A DNA stretch of 64,000 nt from Branchiostoma lanceolatum (taxonomy: Eukaryota > Chordata > Leptocardii > Amphioxiformes > Branchiostomatidae). The position numbers and the translations under genes are program-made. The stretch lies in contig NC_089722.1 in assembly GCF_035083965.1 (NCBI RefSeq), positions 29,934,958 to 29,998,957 of the forward strand. The letters run 5' to 3'. Position 1 is the stretch's first letter, and every line of letters begins with the position of its first letter. The notes under the pieces were generated by a model. The model was not told the DNA's origin. It ran no database searches and saw only the letters and a program-made list of their open reading frames with translations. Positions 23,722-35,700 of the stretch are shown here, one piece after another.

Positions 23722-26700
23722 ATGGCGAGGCGGCTCGTAGCTGTGTTCGTTCTCCTGTGGCATTTAGTGCTGGTTCCGCCTGCTGCGCTTGGAACAGGGA
23801 ACGACAGCTGCTACAGCTACTGCAATATGGGAATAAAAGGTAAGGCTTCATTTGTGACTCGTAGATTTAAAGAGAATTGTTCTGTGATGTATTCGGCAGA
23901 AACTTTCCTTATGCACACCCATTCATACAGTATGCTAGCAGGAATATCTGCGAGCTAGCGCTCTAAATGCCGATGTTTCTCTCGGTCGACTTGTGACGCG
24001 ATTTTTTAGAGAACGGTCGATGTTCGCAGGTTCCCGATCCCTGTCTAGTGTGATTGGGTGGATTTTCAGGTGAAAAATACCTGTTCCTGGCCATTTTTTA
24101 ATTCGGCCATCTTCAATTCTGGTGGTCTACAAATACGACCAAAGCTCGTCGACTGTTTGACAGGGGCTTTACGAAAGCATTGTTACATTTTTTTGCACAA
24201 AATCAAAGTCGGCTGGGGTTCTATGTACATTACGTGGTGTTAGACATGATACTTTAAGGTCCCTCTTTCAAGTGATTATTTCACTTTTCAGATTATAAGT
24301 TTCCATGCCTTTCTTACATCAAATATTCCCCCCTTTTTCCAGATCTAAATGACGTCGTGGTCGAGAAGTCTTCGTGTCTGAATTTTGACGGAAACGAATT
24401 GAGGGCTGTCTCTGGCTACCTCTCCTTCTCAACGTGGGTAGAAATACTGGTTCTATCCAACAACCAAATATCGATGGTGGAGGAAGACTCACTTGCATTT
24501 ATGGACAAACTGACTATTTTAGATCTGAGTCACAACAGGTGAGTTGACTGGATTTCAGATTTGCAGACTTGATATCAAAAAGATAGATTTGATCTTTAGC
24601 ATATAAACTGCGGACAAGGATCTATTTGATACAAGCATTTGGTCCGCCAATTCTTTCACAGCCGAATGGGCTATGTAGTAACGTCCACGTTTTGAGAAAG
24701 CTTTTCACCGGTGTGTCTTTTTTTTGCTTTCTTAGACATGAACTAAAAGTGCTAGCGTAGAGATTTCAAATTTTGTCCATCAAAAAGTCCTCCGAGCGCG
24801 ACATAGTTGACATGTATTTGCACTAATAAGAATCTAGACATGTTAGCGCCGTTTCGTTTCAGTTTCTGACGACGAATTGTAAAAATTAGTATTCTATTTT
24901 GAAAGCCATCACGCGCACAGTCCTGTTGTTGCATGTAATCAGTAGCACAGGAAAAGAACGAGACAATTTGTACCTGTGCTGCGAGTTATGACTATTCAGG
25001 TTACCGGCCATCACGTGGCGGTGTCGACCCAGACTAATCCTGTACCACACGTCGCTGCGAGGGGCTTTGCCCTGGCGGGCGTTCTGGGAAATTATTAGGG
25101 CGAGACAGGGCTCGAAATACCCGGTTGCACAGTTGGGCCACGCAACCAAATTCTGTTTGACAAACTAGATTGTTTGAGCAATGTAAGTTGTACTGCCTCG
25201 TATCCATCCAGCTTTTGACTTAGGTTGCGCAGTGAGCAACCTTACCTTAAAAAGTTAATTAGCCTGTTGAAAAGAATTCCAGTCATACAATTATTTTTTT
25301 TCTGCTTCAGATATTGCCATGTAACTTCGGCCTCCAATGCCCACCTTTGCAAGAGCAACAATTAGAAAATTATGGAGTGTGTGTGAAATACTTTTACTCT
25401 TCCTTATGTTAAACTGTCCTTCTCTCACAGACTAGAGACGTTTCCGTGGAACGTGTCTCTCACGAATCTGACGTCACTCTCGCTGGCTTATAACCAGCTG
25501 ACGTCACTTCCGGCTGAAGCTACACTGGGAACGACCCTTCACATCCCGAACTTGGCAAACAACAACCTCACCTCTGTCCCAGAGCAGCTATTCTTCAAAC
25601 ATGTCCCGATGGTAGCACTAAAAGGTGAGCTTTTAATTGATATTTCCTTAAGAAACAAAAGATGGTTTGTTCGAACAGTTTTTTCTTTTCTAAACTTAAA
25701 TTTCCAACAATCTCCCTTGCCAGGCTGTGAAAATTCAACGTGCTTTGGTTGTTACTGGTAAAGGACAGGGTGCCTCATTTTTCAGTTCAGTTCAGTTCAG
25801 TTCATGACCCATGACCCCAATGGTCGTAGGGGCGTCATGAGAACCAGCCACAATAGTCCGTGCCCATCCTGTTCTGTCCTCGGCCTCTCTGATCAGTTGT
25901 GCTGTGCTCAGGCCAGTCCATGTCTTGATGTCGTCCAGCCAGGTCTTCTTTGGCCTTCCCCGTTTCCTCCCTCTGGCTACTGTACCTTGCAGAATGGTCT
26001 TGGTCGTTGGCCTCATTTTTACAAATAAACTAATAAAGAAAAAACAGAACAATCGAATTGTGCGATACATAAGTGTTGGCTAATTTACCCCCCCCCCCCT
26101 CCCCCTTCTTTAGGAAACCCCTGGCACTGTGACTGTCGCCTGACACTGTTGACGGAATGGCTACTTCTCCACTACCGACCCGACACTGCGTGTGAGTCAG
26201 CTGACATTGGAGGTGTCGGTAAGTTGTGCGTTACGTCGTTTTTGATGTGTTTTTTGTCCATTGTCAATTTCTCAATCCGTAGTACAGACTACAGGCTCAT
26301 GAAAATTCATCTAGAATCCAACATGTTTGATAATAACTTAGCATCTCAACATTGAAAAGATCACCAAATAGTCTTCACTTCAGAAATCTACTAAAAGTGA
26401 AGAATGAGTCAATTTTGGAAGGGTGTCATTGTAGAATGTTAGCGAAAAACTGTAAATGTTCTTAATTTACGATTTCCATTCAGATTGATATTTGCATATT
26501 TCAACGTATTTTTTTATGGCGACTATTTGCAGGGACCAGGGTAAACGGAAGCGTTGGCTCTGAGCCCACCAGCCAATGTGCGGGAAGTGTGATGAACATT
26601 ACCTCGATGTTTGAGCCGCCGTCTTGTTTCACGCCTGCTCGCCTGAAGGATCAGTGCGTCATTGGTGGGAATTTCTGCGTAAGTAAATAATTATTCTAAA

Positions 26701-29700
26701 GTAAAATATGTCCCAAAACGGACTGGACAAACATTAAAAGACTTTAGCTATATTCTTCGGTGTCCTTATCTTATCTTATTATCCTTGTGAACAGCTTTTG
26801 AAGTGTTATGTTGATGCAAAATGTATGATGTTGCCTAGGCGAAATGAATATATAAATGCAAATGTGGAAACGGCTAAATATGTATCAATCTTACCACAGA
26901 AGCATTGCTAGGCCTATTTAGTCTCCTAGCTAAGTACTCTTTTAGAATAAGATTTGGTTCGTAGACAAGTTTTAACCAAGATTTTAAACATTTCTTCTCT
27001 CTTCAGGAGGGAACCTGTCACGGTAATGTGGTGCCATATGACGTCATCCCAAGCCTGACTAATCAGCTCACGGTCCTCACCGGTGAAGAAGTGGTGCTGA
27101 AATGTGTTTCGCCAACAGACAACAGTTTTGCGGAATGGTTCCACCCAAGAGCTGGCCTGGTAGAGGACGAGAAAAATTCCAGTCAGAGCTTCTGCACCGA
27201 CGAGCACGGAAACCTCGTCATCAAGAATATTCGGGCGGACGACGCCGGGGTCTACTCATGCGCGCTTCGTCACGCACATGTTAAGGGTTACGTCAACGTC
27301 ACGATTCTTGACAACTTTGAACCGGAAACACGTCTCTGGGACCAGGGATTTACAAACAACGTAACCACGCCCACCAATGACGTACAGGCTACGTCATCAC
27401 CAAATCCACATCAACCGACGTCCTCTACTCATCCACCAAACGACACCAAAGGTTCGACGCGTTTCCATAGCAACGTCACCACGGACACGCCCAGGGATGA
27501 GCCGATCATACCAAACCGTTCAGAAAGAGAGGGGGTGATCGAACTGACGGTGAGTGACGTGTCCAGCTCCACGGCGATGATAAAGTGGATGACGCCGGCC
27601 TTCCTGCGAGGCTCCTTTCTGAGACTGTTCTACCACGAGGAGCAGGAGGGGGAGACCGGGAGGGTTTGGATGGACATGGAGCAGAGAAGCGTTCTCATCA
27701 AGCCTGGCTTCAGGTAGGACCAGCCGAATTCAGGGTTATCTAACTGTTGTTTATGTGCAGTGCTATCAAACGTCTATGGGAGTCTGCCTGCACTTTGCTG
27801 CATTTGGGCATTTTTGTTGGTTTCTGGTTTCAGTCTTGCGACTACTCTTGTCCTTCACTTAATTGTTAAGTATGTTTTATCACTTTAAAGAATGACAATG
27901 CTTTTGGCAAAATTAAAAGAGGGACACGGTTTTGGCGACGAAGTTTGCCATCTGTGTTGGCACTCTAGCTAGGACCGTTGATCACTCCAACATTCTGTTA
28001 GGGAAAGCTTCACACATTTGAGATTACGTAGCCTGAGTAACGTCATCATAGTTAGTTCCAGGCTTTCCGTGAAGGAACTATCTAGGATGACACTCAGGCT
28101 AAAGATCACCTAGATCATACAGTGAACAACTCGATCCATTTGTCTTATCTGACTTCATCCTCCACAGAATATACACGAGCTGTAGAATCTCCAGCCCAGC
28201 ACGGAAAGCCTAGAACAAACTGGGATGGCACTCAGGCTAAAGATTACCTAGATCATACAGTGAACAACTCGATCCATTTATCTTATATATCCGAATCCAT
28301 CTTTCGCAGGAGACAGGAGCTACAGAACCTCCAGCCCAGCACGTGTTACGTGGTGTGTATCTCCGCCCACACCCTTCCCGAGCAGGACGAGTGTGTGCTG
28401 TTCCGTACGGAGGCCTCGGGCGTCAACCCGCTCTACTTCACCATCGTCCCCGTCCCCCTCATCGGGCTCCTCGCGCTCGGCTGCTACGTCAAGATCAGGA
28501 ACAAGAGGCGGCAAATCAGACGACAATACCTCAACCCCTTCCAGGTCAGTTGCAACACTTCCGTAATCTTTACCTCCGTGAAAGATGGGGGTATTGTAGT
28601 AATTTTGGTGTGTTTGTTTGTCTTGGTGCTCCACAGTGTATTGTCTGTCGCAATTTCAATAGAGTCCAATGTTCGTGAAAATATAGGTATTATGGTTAGT
28701 TGGCGTGCTTGTTTTTGTTGTCTTGGTGTGTTTCCACATTTGTGTGGATATTTCAAGTTGTAAGACGGATTGGTGTAATAGGATACTCGGAGAATTGGAA
28801 TCATGGTTTAGCTCGTTGCTGATGTTTCTGTGCATTCCATATTTGAATATGTTGATTTGAGTGCACTTTTGCAATAAGTTGGTAGCAACAAACGCTATAT
28901 CACAGCATTGCCTATCTAACACTTCTATTTCTACCAGAATGACTTAATGTCAAGCATTATGGAACCAATTTCAACTTATCGCTTGACTGCTACCATAGTT
29001 ATACACACACATAAATTGACAATAGGACATTTTGAATGCTACTTAGATCTGTTTAAACCCCCTCTTTCACCAGACCCTTGCTGAGAACACGTGGAACAGT
29101 CTGTCGCTGTTCGGCCCCGGTGTTGACGCCACCAGCCTGCGGCGGTCCGCCGATGAAGACCACATCTACGCCGTCCCGGGTGATGACGTCTACGATGACG
29201 TGGGTGACGTCATGTTAGATCCAGGCTCCAGCGTTGCTAAGTACCACCCGAGGCACTCATACCCGTGTAGAGAAGCGCAGGAGCACATCTACGCACGCGC
29301 GTGCACGGTCAAAAAGACTGTCCGAGAGGGGCGCTCGTATGCAAAAATGAACGCAGCCGGCAAAGTTCTACTACGGCGCGGCTCAGGGTCCTACGAGAAG
29401 GCATGTAGCGTGACGTTGCCCATGCTTAAGATTCCACTCCCCAAAATGGACACCAACCAACCTGGGAGTGTGTCTCTCAACAGCGTTTACGCCAGCGCGT
29501 GCAGCGTTCGCTCGTCCTACGGCGACCCATCATTTTCTCCTCAGAGCGTCATCAGCCAGGAAGACGGGACGAGGGGGAAGACACCTTCCAGGGACGTGTA
29601 CGTCAGTCCTGTTGACGTCAGAGCTTCTGACGCCAGAGGAGCACGAGTCCAAGGGATAGAGGACTCTCCAACCTCACAGGACCACCTGTTTGCCAACGTC

Positions 29701-29844
29701 AGCACGGAGTCTTGTGAGATGGTTCTTGAGTCATCATCAGATGACATGGAACAAGAGGCTTACTTGCAGGTTGACAAGTCGTTTCACAACTTCGCAAGGA
29801 GCAACAAGAATAAACTATTCGAAAAGCGACCGGCAAGTTGGTAG
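23722..29844 (+). CDS. LRR-Ig-FN3 type I membrane receptor with tyrosine-rich tail
   Basis: Exons 23722-23839, 24343-24538, 25431-25624, 26114-26218, 26533-26678, 27007-27713, 28310-28544 and 29074-29844 join in frame to 823 residues. Domains: signal peptide (about 1-24), Cys-rich cap, about four LRRs (WVEILVLSNNQIS, LTILDLSHNR, LTSLSLAYNQL), LRRCT (NPWHCDCRL), a second Cys-rich stretch, an Ig domain (C286, W297, DAGVYSC with C338), a Thr/Pro/Asn-rich stalk with several N-glycosylation sites, an FN3-like domain (about 415-525), a transmembrane helix (about 530-549) and a stop-transfer KIRNKRRQIRRQ. The 270-residue cytoplasmic tail has tyrosines in YAVP, YDDV, YAKM, YVSP and YLQV contexts. Architecture resembles LRIT/LRFN-type proteins, but I cannot name an orthologue. 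It is a cell-surface recognition or adhesion molecule by inference. Confidence 0.85.
25790..26020 (-). mobile_element. LINE C-terminal/3' fragment in receptor intron 3
   Basis: Minus-strand translation gives GRKRGRPKKTWLDDIKTWTG followed by AEDRTGWARTIVAG. This is the typical C-terminal tail of many animal non-LTR retrotransposons. It ends at a short TGAAC microsatellite (25787-25803), as LINE 3' ends often do. It is heavily 5'-truncated. Confidence 0.75.
28029..28101. mobile_element. 73-bp foldback element, TAGCCTGAGT family
   Basis: Begins TAGCCTGAGTAACGTCATCA and ends with an imperfect inverse (GGATGACACTCAGGCTA), leaving a loop of about 15 nt. The same termini occur at 51551-51669, so this is a family of palindromic mobile units. 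It abuts the duplicated splice-site segment. Confidence 0.65.
28084..28345 (+). repeat. Duplicated intron-exon boundary with a decayed copy of exon 7 start
   Basis: Copy 1 (about 28084-28204) and copy 2 (about 28223-28345) share the intronic block CTAGATCATACAGTGAACAA, the 3' splice-site region and the first part of exon 7 (CTCCAGCCCAGCACG). Copy 2 is the functional one: its acceptor at 28308-28309 continues the reading frame. Copy 1 has a 2-nt length change, and the codon matching CAG reads TAG, so it would truncate the receptor before its transmembrane helix if used. Confidence 0.75.
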
Positions 29845-31819
29845 CTGTTGTTGCTGTAGCAGTACTAGTATTGAGACATCGATATAACTGATTGATTAAC
29901 CTTCTCCCTGCTGCCTAACTCTGTAACCAATAGAGAATTGGTTTGGCCGCTGCCAAACGACTACTGTTAGAGTGCTAAAGGTTAAAATAGTCCTGTATAA
30001 TAGTAATTGGCAAAAGAAGCCATGCATCTATTAGCATTCAAAATTGTTATTATTTTGTTTTCAATTTAGAGCTCATAGAACCAAGCACTTAACGAAACAA
30101 AACATTAGATTTTTGTGTCAAATTGGCACTATTGAGGATTTTAGTTGTAGTTGAAATAGTCTTTGTTGTATTTCGATGTAGTAAAGCTCTAAAATGTAAA
30201 AGAAGAAATCTCAAAGCTCAGACTTTACTTCACCACTGTCTACCGTCCTTATAACGGGTCGTGTTGGTGAAGTTTGACAAATTTAGAATTATTCATCAAA
30301 GATATGCCTCAATGATCTGTGAATTCCGTTGTGATAGTGTATTCTTGAATGATACTCACACAAAAATATGTTGACATTTCAAAGACGTTTTATTCAGTTG
30401 TGCCAGAGGAATTTATATCAATGTTTAGATTATTTGCACATGAATACAATATAAATTTTCAGATCCAAAATACGGAATTATTGACATGATATTAAAACTG
30501 CCATGCTGATCAGTTATTTGTTTGAGGGGGGGGGGGACGTGGAAAAGATATTTATGTTGTATTTTGGGTAGGCTTGATACAAAACGCACACATTTTATCT
30601 AACAAGCGATATTTTGTTTAGTGATAGTATGTATATATATATATACTGATGCTTGTGCTCTTTTTCCAGCCTGCTCTTCCTAATAAGTACATCAAACGCC
30701 AGTCAAAACCAAAGAAAGAGATGGCCTGTAAAACGGGTAACCGCATAATTAAAACTATGTAACGTTTACTTCTTGTAGAGTTTTCTGTAGTACTACAATA
30801 TAATATTTTGCTCTGTATCAACTACTGAGTCAGTTCAAAACGATATTAACAATGGCAGATAATACAGATACATAATACAGTTTGACGTTCTTCTCATACA
30901 TATTGGTTTATAATTTATCGTTCTGTGAGATGCGACATGTGTGCTACCAACATCTAAAACATTATACCCTGTAAGGAACCAGTCACACGAAACTGATCCG
31001 CCACTCTGCGTGATTGAAAGACTTGCTTTACAAAGGGAGCCGTTGTTTTGTACAGCAGGCCGTCGCTGAGCAATAAAACCACACAATGAATTATTAATAA
31101 CAGGGTGATGATGCGGTGAATATGATCACGTTTTTTCTTCCGCCCCATTTCTTTTCCAGCTCTACCATTTTTGTAAACGACAATTTCTTCGCTACAAGTT
31201 AAGCTACCGATGTCGCACTAGCACACACATATTTAGTTTTAGTAAAAAACGTCGTCCTTTTGCAATTGCATTTGGTTAAAACTGGTTACAGTGGTATGTT
31301 GACTCCTACACAATAATATGATATCATAGCACACAAAATAAGAGGTAATTGATGAAAATATCTTTGCCATTCAAGCATTTTGAGACGCTGCTCTATTATG
31401 TCGTAAATGTATATATATATATATATATATATTCTTTGAAATACAATGAACTCTTGTAACGTGACACCAAACTACATGTATATACACATGGATATAAAGT
31501 GCTCAAAGATACCATAGAAATAAAAGGCATCACTACCACAACAAAAGTACACAAAGCTCTAGGAGCATTTGTCCAACAAAGTAATGTTGAAACGGAATTT
31601 GAATCAACAACAACCACATTTGAGATATTTACATACGGAATTGTATCCATTCAGATAAAAATGAATACAGGATAAATAATCTTTTTCAGCAACACAGCGG
31701 TGCTGTTAGGGCCTGGTCATATGCGTGGCACGATCGTCGTACGGACGCAAACTAAGGACATTCTTGGGATAACGGTGCATGTGTCTTGCAATGTTTAACT
31801 GTCCTGTTACGAAAAGGGT

Positions 31820-32086
31820 AGCCTGGTCCCAGTCTCTAGGGTCGGCTTAGTGGTGTTTTACCGGGCCAGTCAGTTTCTGATAGCCTTTCTACCTCTGGCT
31901 GCCATCCTACTTCCGCTACACCCTACTTCCGCTGCCTTCCTACTTTTCCGCCGCCCCTAGGTGCCGAGCTAATTAATCCAAGGCCGTAAACAACACCCCG
32001 AGCGGGCTAAGCTGTCTGGGCGGGTGAGGGTCACTCACAGTGCCGTAGAGATATCGGGGAGGCACCGAGGGTATGGATTCCAGGCT
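31820..32086. mobile_element. 267-bp AGCCTGG-ended element with 11-bp direct flanks
   Basis: Starts AGCCTGG and ends CCAGGCT (7-bp inverted termini). It is flanked on both sides by ACGAAAAGGGT (31809-31819 and 32087-32097), which looks like a target-site duplication. The inside is GC-rich with repeated CTACTTCCGCT-like words and no ORF. Confidence 0.65.
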
Positions 32087-32152
32087 ACGAAAAGGGTTGA
32101 CCTAGATCCTTGTCGGCGGTTGGTTGGTTCTGTCATAGTTGACTGATATACT

Positions 32153-32312
32153 ACTCTCCAAGCAGAGGAGTGGGTCCGGCTGTGTGTTTTTTTCCGTATT
32201 TTTAGGTGTTTTTGTCAGGCTTTCTACTTTGTCATGTTTGTAGTAGAAAGCCCAACAAAAACGCCTAAAACACGTCAGAAACCAGCCGGACCCACTCCTC
32301 TGCTTGGAGAGT
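32153..32312. mobile_element. Hairpin (foldback) element
   Basis: Left arm ACTCTCCAAGCAGAGGAGTG and right arm CACTCCTCTGCTTGGAGAGT are perfect inverses. The pairing continues through GGTCCGGCTG and then imperfectly towards the centre (AGAAAGCC). No ORF. Confidence 0.75.
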
Positions 32313-32333
32313 ACTGATGTACGTCATACGAAC

Positions 32334-32588
32334 GTAAAGGCCTTGTCACACTTGTGCGTATATTCAAGTGCGTATGAGTTGCGCATGAACATTTTTTTGG
32401 TTTATACATGTATGTAAATAAAGTTTGCAGGGAAGAAGTTGTTTTCTACTTTGCCCATCGTTGTGCAGCCTAGTTATCGAACAAAAGAAATGACTTCTTC
32501 GGCTGCAAACTTAACCTAAAACAAAAACTTGCTAATACGCAACTCATGCGGACTTGCATGTACGCACAAGTGTGACAGGGCCCTAAAG
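32334..32588. mobile_element. Hairpin element with TGTCACACTTGTGCGTA ends
   Basis: The left end (TTGTCACACTTGTGCGTAT) and right end (TACGCACAAGTGTGACAGGG) are inverse, and pairing continues through ATGAGTTGCG. The internal part has no coding capacity. It reads as a non-autonomous DNA element. Confidence 0.65.
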
Positions 32589-32706
32589 TAGTACGATCGC
32601 AAACTGAGGGCAATCTAATACATCAAAATCGCACGACGATCTACGACGAATGTGACCGCGCCGTAACTGCTAGTGTGCCCCCCCCCCCTCCCTCGCCGGC
32701 CCCTCG

Positions 32707-35700
32707 CTATGGAATAGAGGGCATTTTGGAGTTGTCGACCTGGACGCTGATAAACATCGTGTTGTCGCGGATGTAGTCTCCCCGGGCGAGCTGCGATAGG
32801 GGGCAGAACATCTGTGTGCCGAAACTCGGGTTCCGCTCGTGCAGCGGCCGACCCAGGAACTGCAGGTTGTCCTGGGAGTAAGGAGCAATGAACGAAGACA
32901 TGTTCAACTAGACCCTAGCATGTCCAGGACAACAGATACAACAACCGAAAGTTCTGCTGCAGTACCAAGGATAGCACTGGGAGACCCAAACTAGACCTTA
33001 AAGGCACCCAGAGCATTTTATGAGGCTTGAAAACTGGAAATATTCTAGTTGCTGCAATTTTCATGAGATTGACATTTAATGCCACTGTTTACCACATTTG
33101 CGTGCTAATTTCATATCAAAAGTGTTCAAAAGCGGCACAAAAATAAGCTACATGGCTACCTTTTAGTTTCACGCGCCTAGTGTAAATAGACCGATCCCAT
33201 AGCCCCGCCCACCTCCGTCAAAACTTAGAAATGCAGAATTAAAACAAAAAAATGCAAATATTTGACGGACATGTCACTCTCTCATTGGTAAAACCGCTAA
33301 TTGTGATGGACAGTCAGGATCAATCTATTAGGGCTTAGATTTTCTATCAGTTCTCACCACACAACGACATCGTATCTTTGCTCCTTTAATGTCGATATGT
33401 AATGGTGTAGTGTTATTGAAACTTACCATGTGTAGGGATGACTAGAAATTTGAATTTTTCTAATTCGAGTTTCAAGCCTCATAAAATGCTCTGGGTGCCT
33501 TTAAGCGCCCACACGCACGTATACACACAAATACTAGTACCTCCATTTGTCATGGAGGTTAACACTTGAACATACGCTATAGGAATTTAGAAAGCATGAG
33601 CTGACCGATGGCGGACCATAGTCGCAAAGAGTGTTTCAAACAAGCAAGCAGCTTTTTGTTCACTGCACTTTGTCTTCTAGCTGACATACAAGTTTCTATA
33701 GCAGTTTTCAATCAGAAGCAGAAATCACACAACGTTTTTATTCATCTCGAAATGAACTCAACATAGCAAAGAGATAACACAGCAAGCTGAAGAAACAGGT
33801 TGTGAAATAAGAAAACATGCTGTATCGTTACAATATCATTTTGTCTTACCACTGCATACTGGTTATGATTTAGTGTTGCAGTGGAAAAGAGAGACCAATT
33901 AATCAAAATTCACATTTCTAACACTTGGAAATGTAGTTTTGTCCGTTATGAAATTCTACTTATACTTGTTAGATATGTCATTGTGGTTATTGGTACTCAT
34001 TGGCATCATGGTGCCTCCAAGTACCAAGGTTATCAGAATTGAGGTGTTCAAAAATTCGTTTTCCCTAGAACTGTCACAGAGAGTGCAACTTGTTGCCACC
34101 ATGTACCAAGTACAGTATGGGAACCCTCACAAGATAGCTTTAAACAACGCTTACAGTTAGATATGCGAAGGTTAGTTGTGACATGTCGTTCGGTGTAATA
34201 TCACTGAACAAGCTGCTACCGCGCCGCGTGCCTGCAAAGCCGTTTTACGGCGAAGGGCGGTTATAATGGAAAAATACATGGAGATAATGATCCTTCTTCC
34301 TACCTTGCAGGTGTTTGGCTTCATGACGTACTCGATGTTTTTCCTGGCGGCGGGATCCTGACACTGGTCGATCACAGTGATGGTGACCTTCTGCGCGAAG
34401 GGCCATGGCAACAGCGCGTCAAACTCGCCCTTAATGATGCACATGAACAGCGACATGTACTTCCCTTTTCCTGTAGATACAAAAGTGAGTGAATGAGTGA
34501 GTGGTTGAGTGAGTGAGTAAGTGAGTGAGTGACTGACTGACTGAAAGTAATTAAAGAATTAAGGAAGGAACGAAGGAACGAAATAATGTTTGCATGAGTG
34601 AGTAAGTTATCAATCAATCAATTAATTAATCAATTAATTAATCAATCAATCAATCAATCAATACATAGGTAGATCATACTAGATGTTGAAAAACCTATAT
34701 TTCAATCAATAGATAGGTAGATCATACTAGATGTTGAAAAACCTATATTTCCTTTTCGTGTTGTCTTATGACAACCTATCTCGAATGACCCTGAGAACAA
34801 ACGTGCATGAGAAAACAAACAAAACCGAACTACGCTAGTTTTGCTCCATGTTTCTTTTTGACAACCCTTTTGATAAAATCACCTTAGCTTCACAATCTAG
34901 CGGACTAGAGGGTTCTCTGTCCACGTTCAAAGTCAAATATTCCTCCTTGAGAACAAACGTTCACGAGAAAACAAAACAACTGGACCACGCTAATTTGCTG
35001 TATGTTTCTTTTGGGCAACCCTTTTGGTAAAATCAAATTCTTATTTCTTAGGTTCACATTCTATCGGACTGAAAAAGAAACTAGAGGGTTCTCTGTCCAC
35101 GTTCAAAGTCAAATATTAATTCCTCTTTGCCCTAGAGAACAAACGTGCACGAGAAAAGAAAACAACCGAACTACGCTAATTTACTGCATGTGTCTTTTTG
35201 GCAACCCTTTTGGTTCTCTTAGCTTCACCTTAGCTTCACAATCTAGCGGACTGAAAGTAAAACTAGAGGGTTCTCTGTCCATGTTCAAAGTCAAATATTC
35301 CTCTTTGCCCTTGAGAACAAACGTGCTCGAGAAAACAAAACAACCGGACCACGCCAATTTGCTGCATGTTTCTTTTTTGCAACCATTTTGGTAAAATCAC
35401 CTTAGCTTCACATTCTAGCGGACTGAAAGTAAAACTGGAGGGCTCTCTGTCCACGTGCAAAGTCAAATATCCCTATTTGCCCTTGAGGACAAACGTCCAC
35501 GAGGAAAACAAAACACCATGCACCACGCCAATTTGCTGCATGTTTCTTTTTTGCAACCATTTTGGTAAAATCACCTTAGCTTCACATTCTAGCGGACTGA
35601 AAGTAAAACTGGAGGGTTCTCTGTCCACGTGCAAAGTCAAATATCCCTCTGTGCCCTTGAGAACAAACGTGCACGAGAAAACAAAACAACCGGACCACGC

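Larger units (their letters stand above)
29845..32706. other. Intergenic between convergent receptor and TRAF genes
   Basis: Contains both 3' flanks, a G run (30527), TA microsatellites (30636 and 31411), a 267-bp element with an apparent target duplication (31820-32086) and two hairpin elements (32153-32312, 32334-32588). I see no gene. Confidence 0.6.

Noticed and set aside
28122-28300. Extension of exon 7 upstream as coding sequence
   Set aside because: The open frame exists, but the exon 6 donor phase and the FN3 fold fit the acceptor at 28308-28309. The upstream part is the duplicated intron copy.
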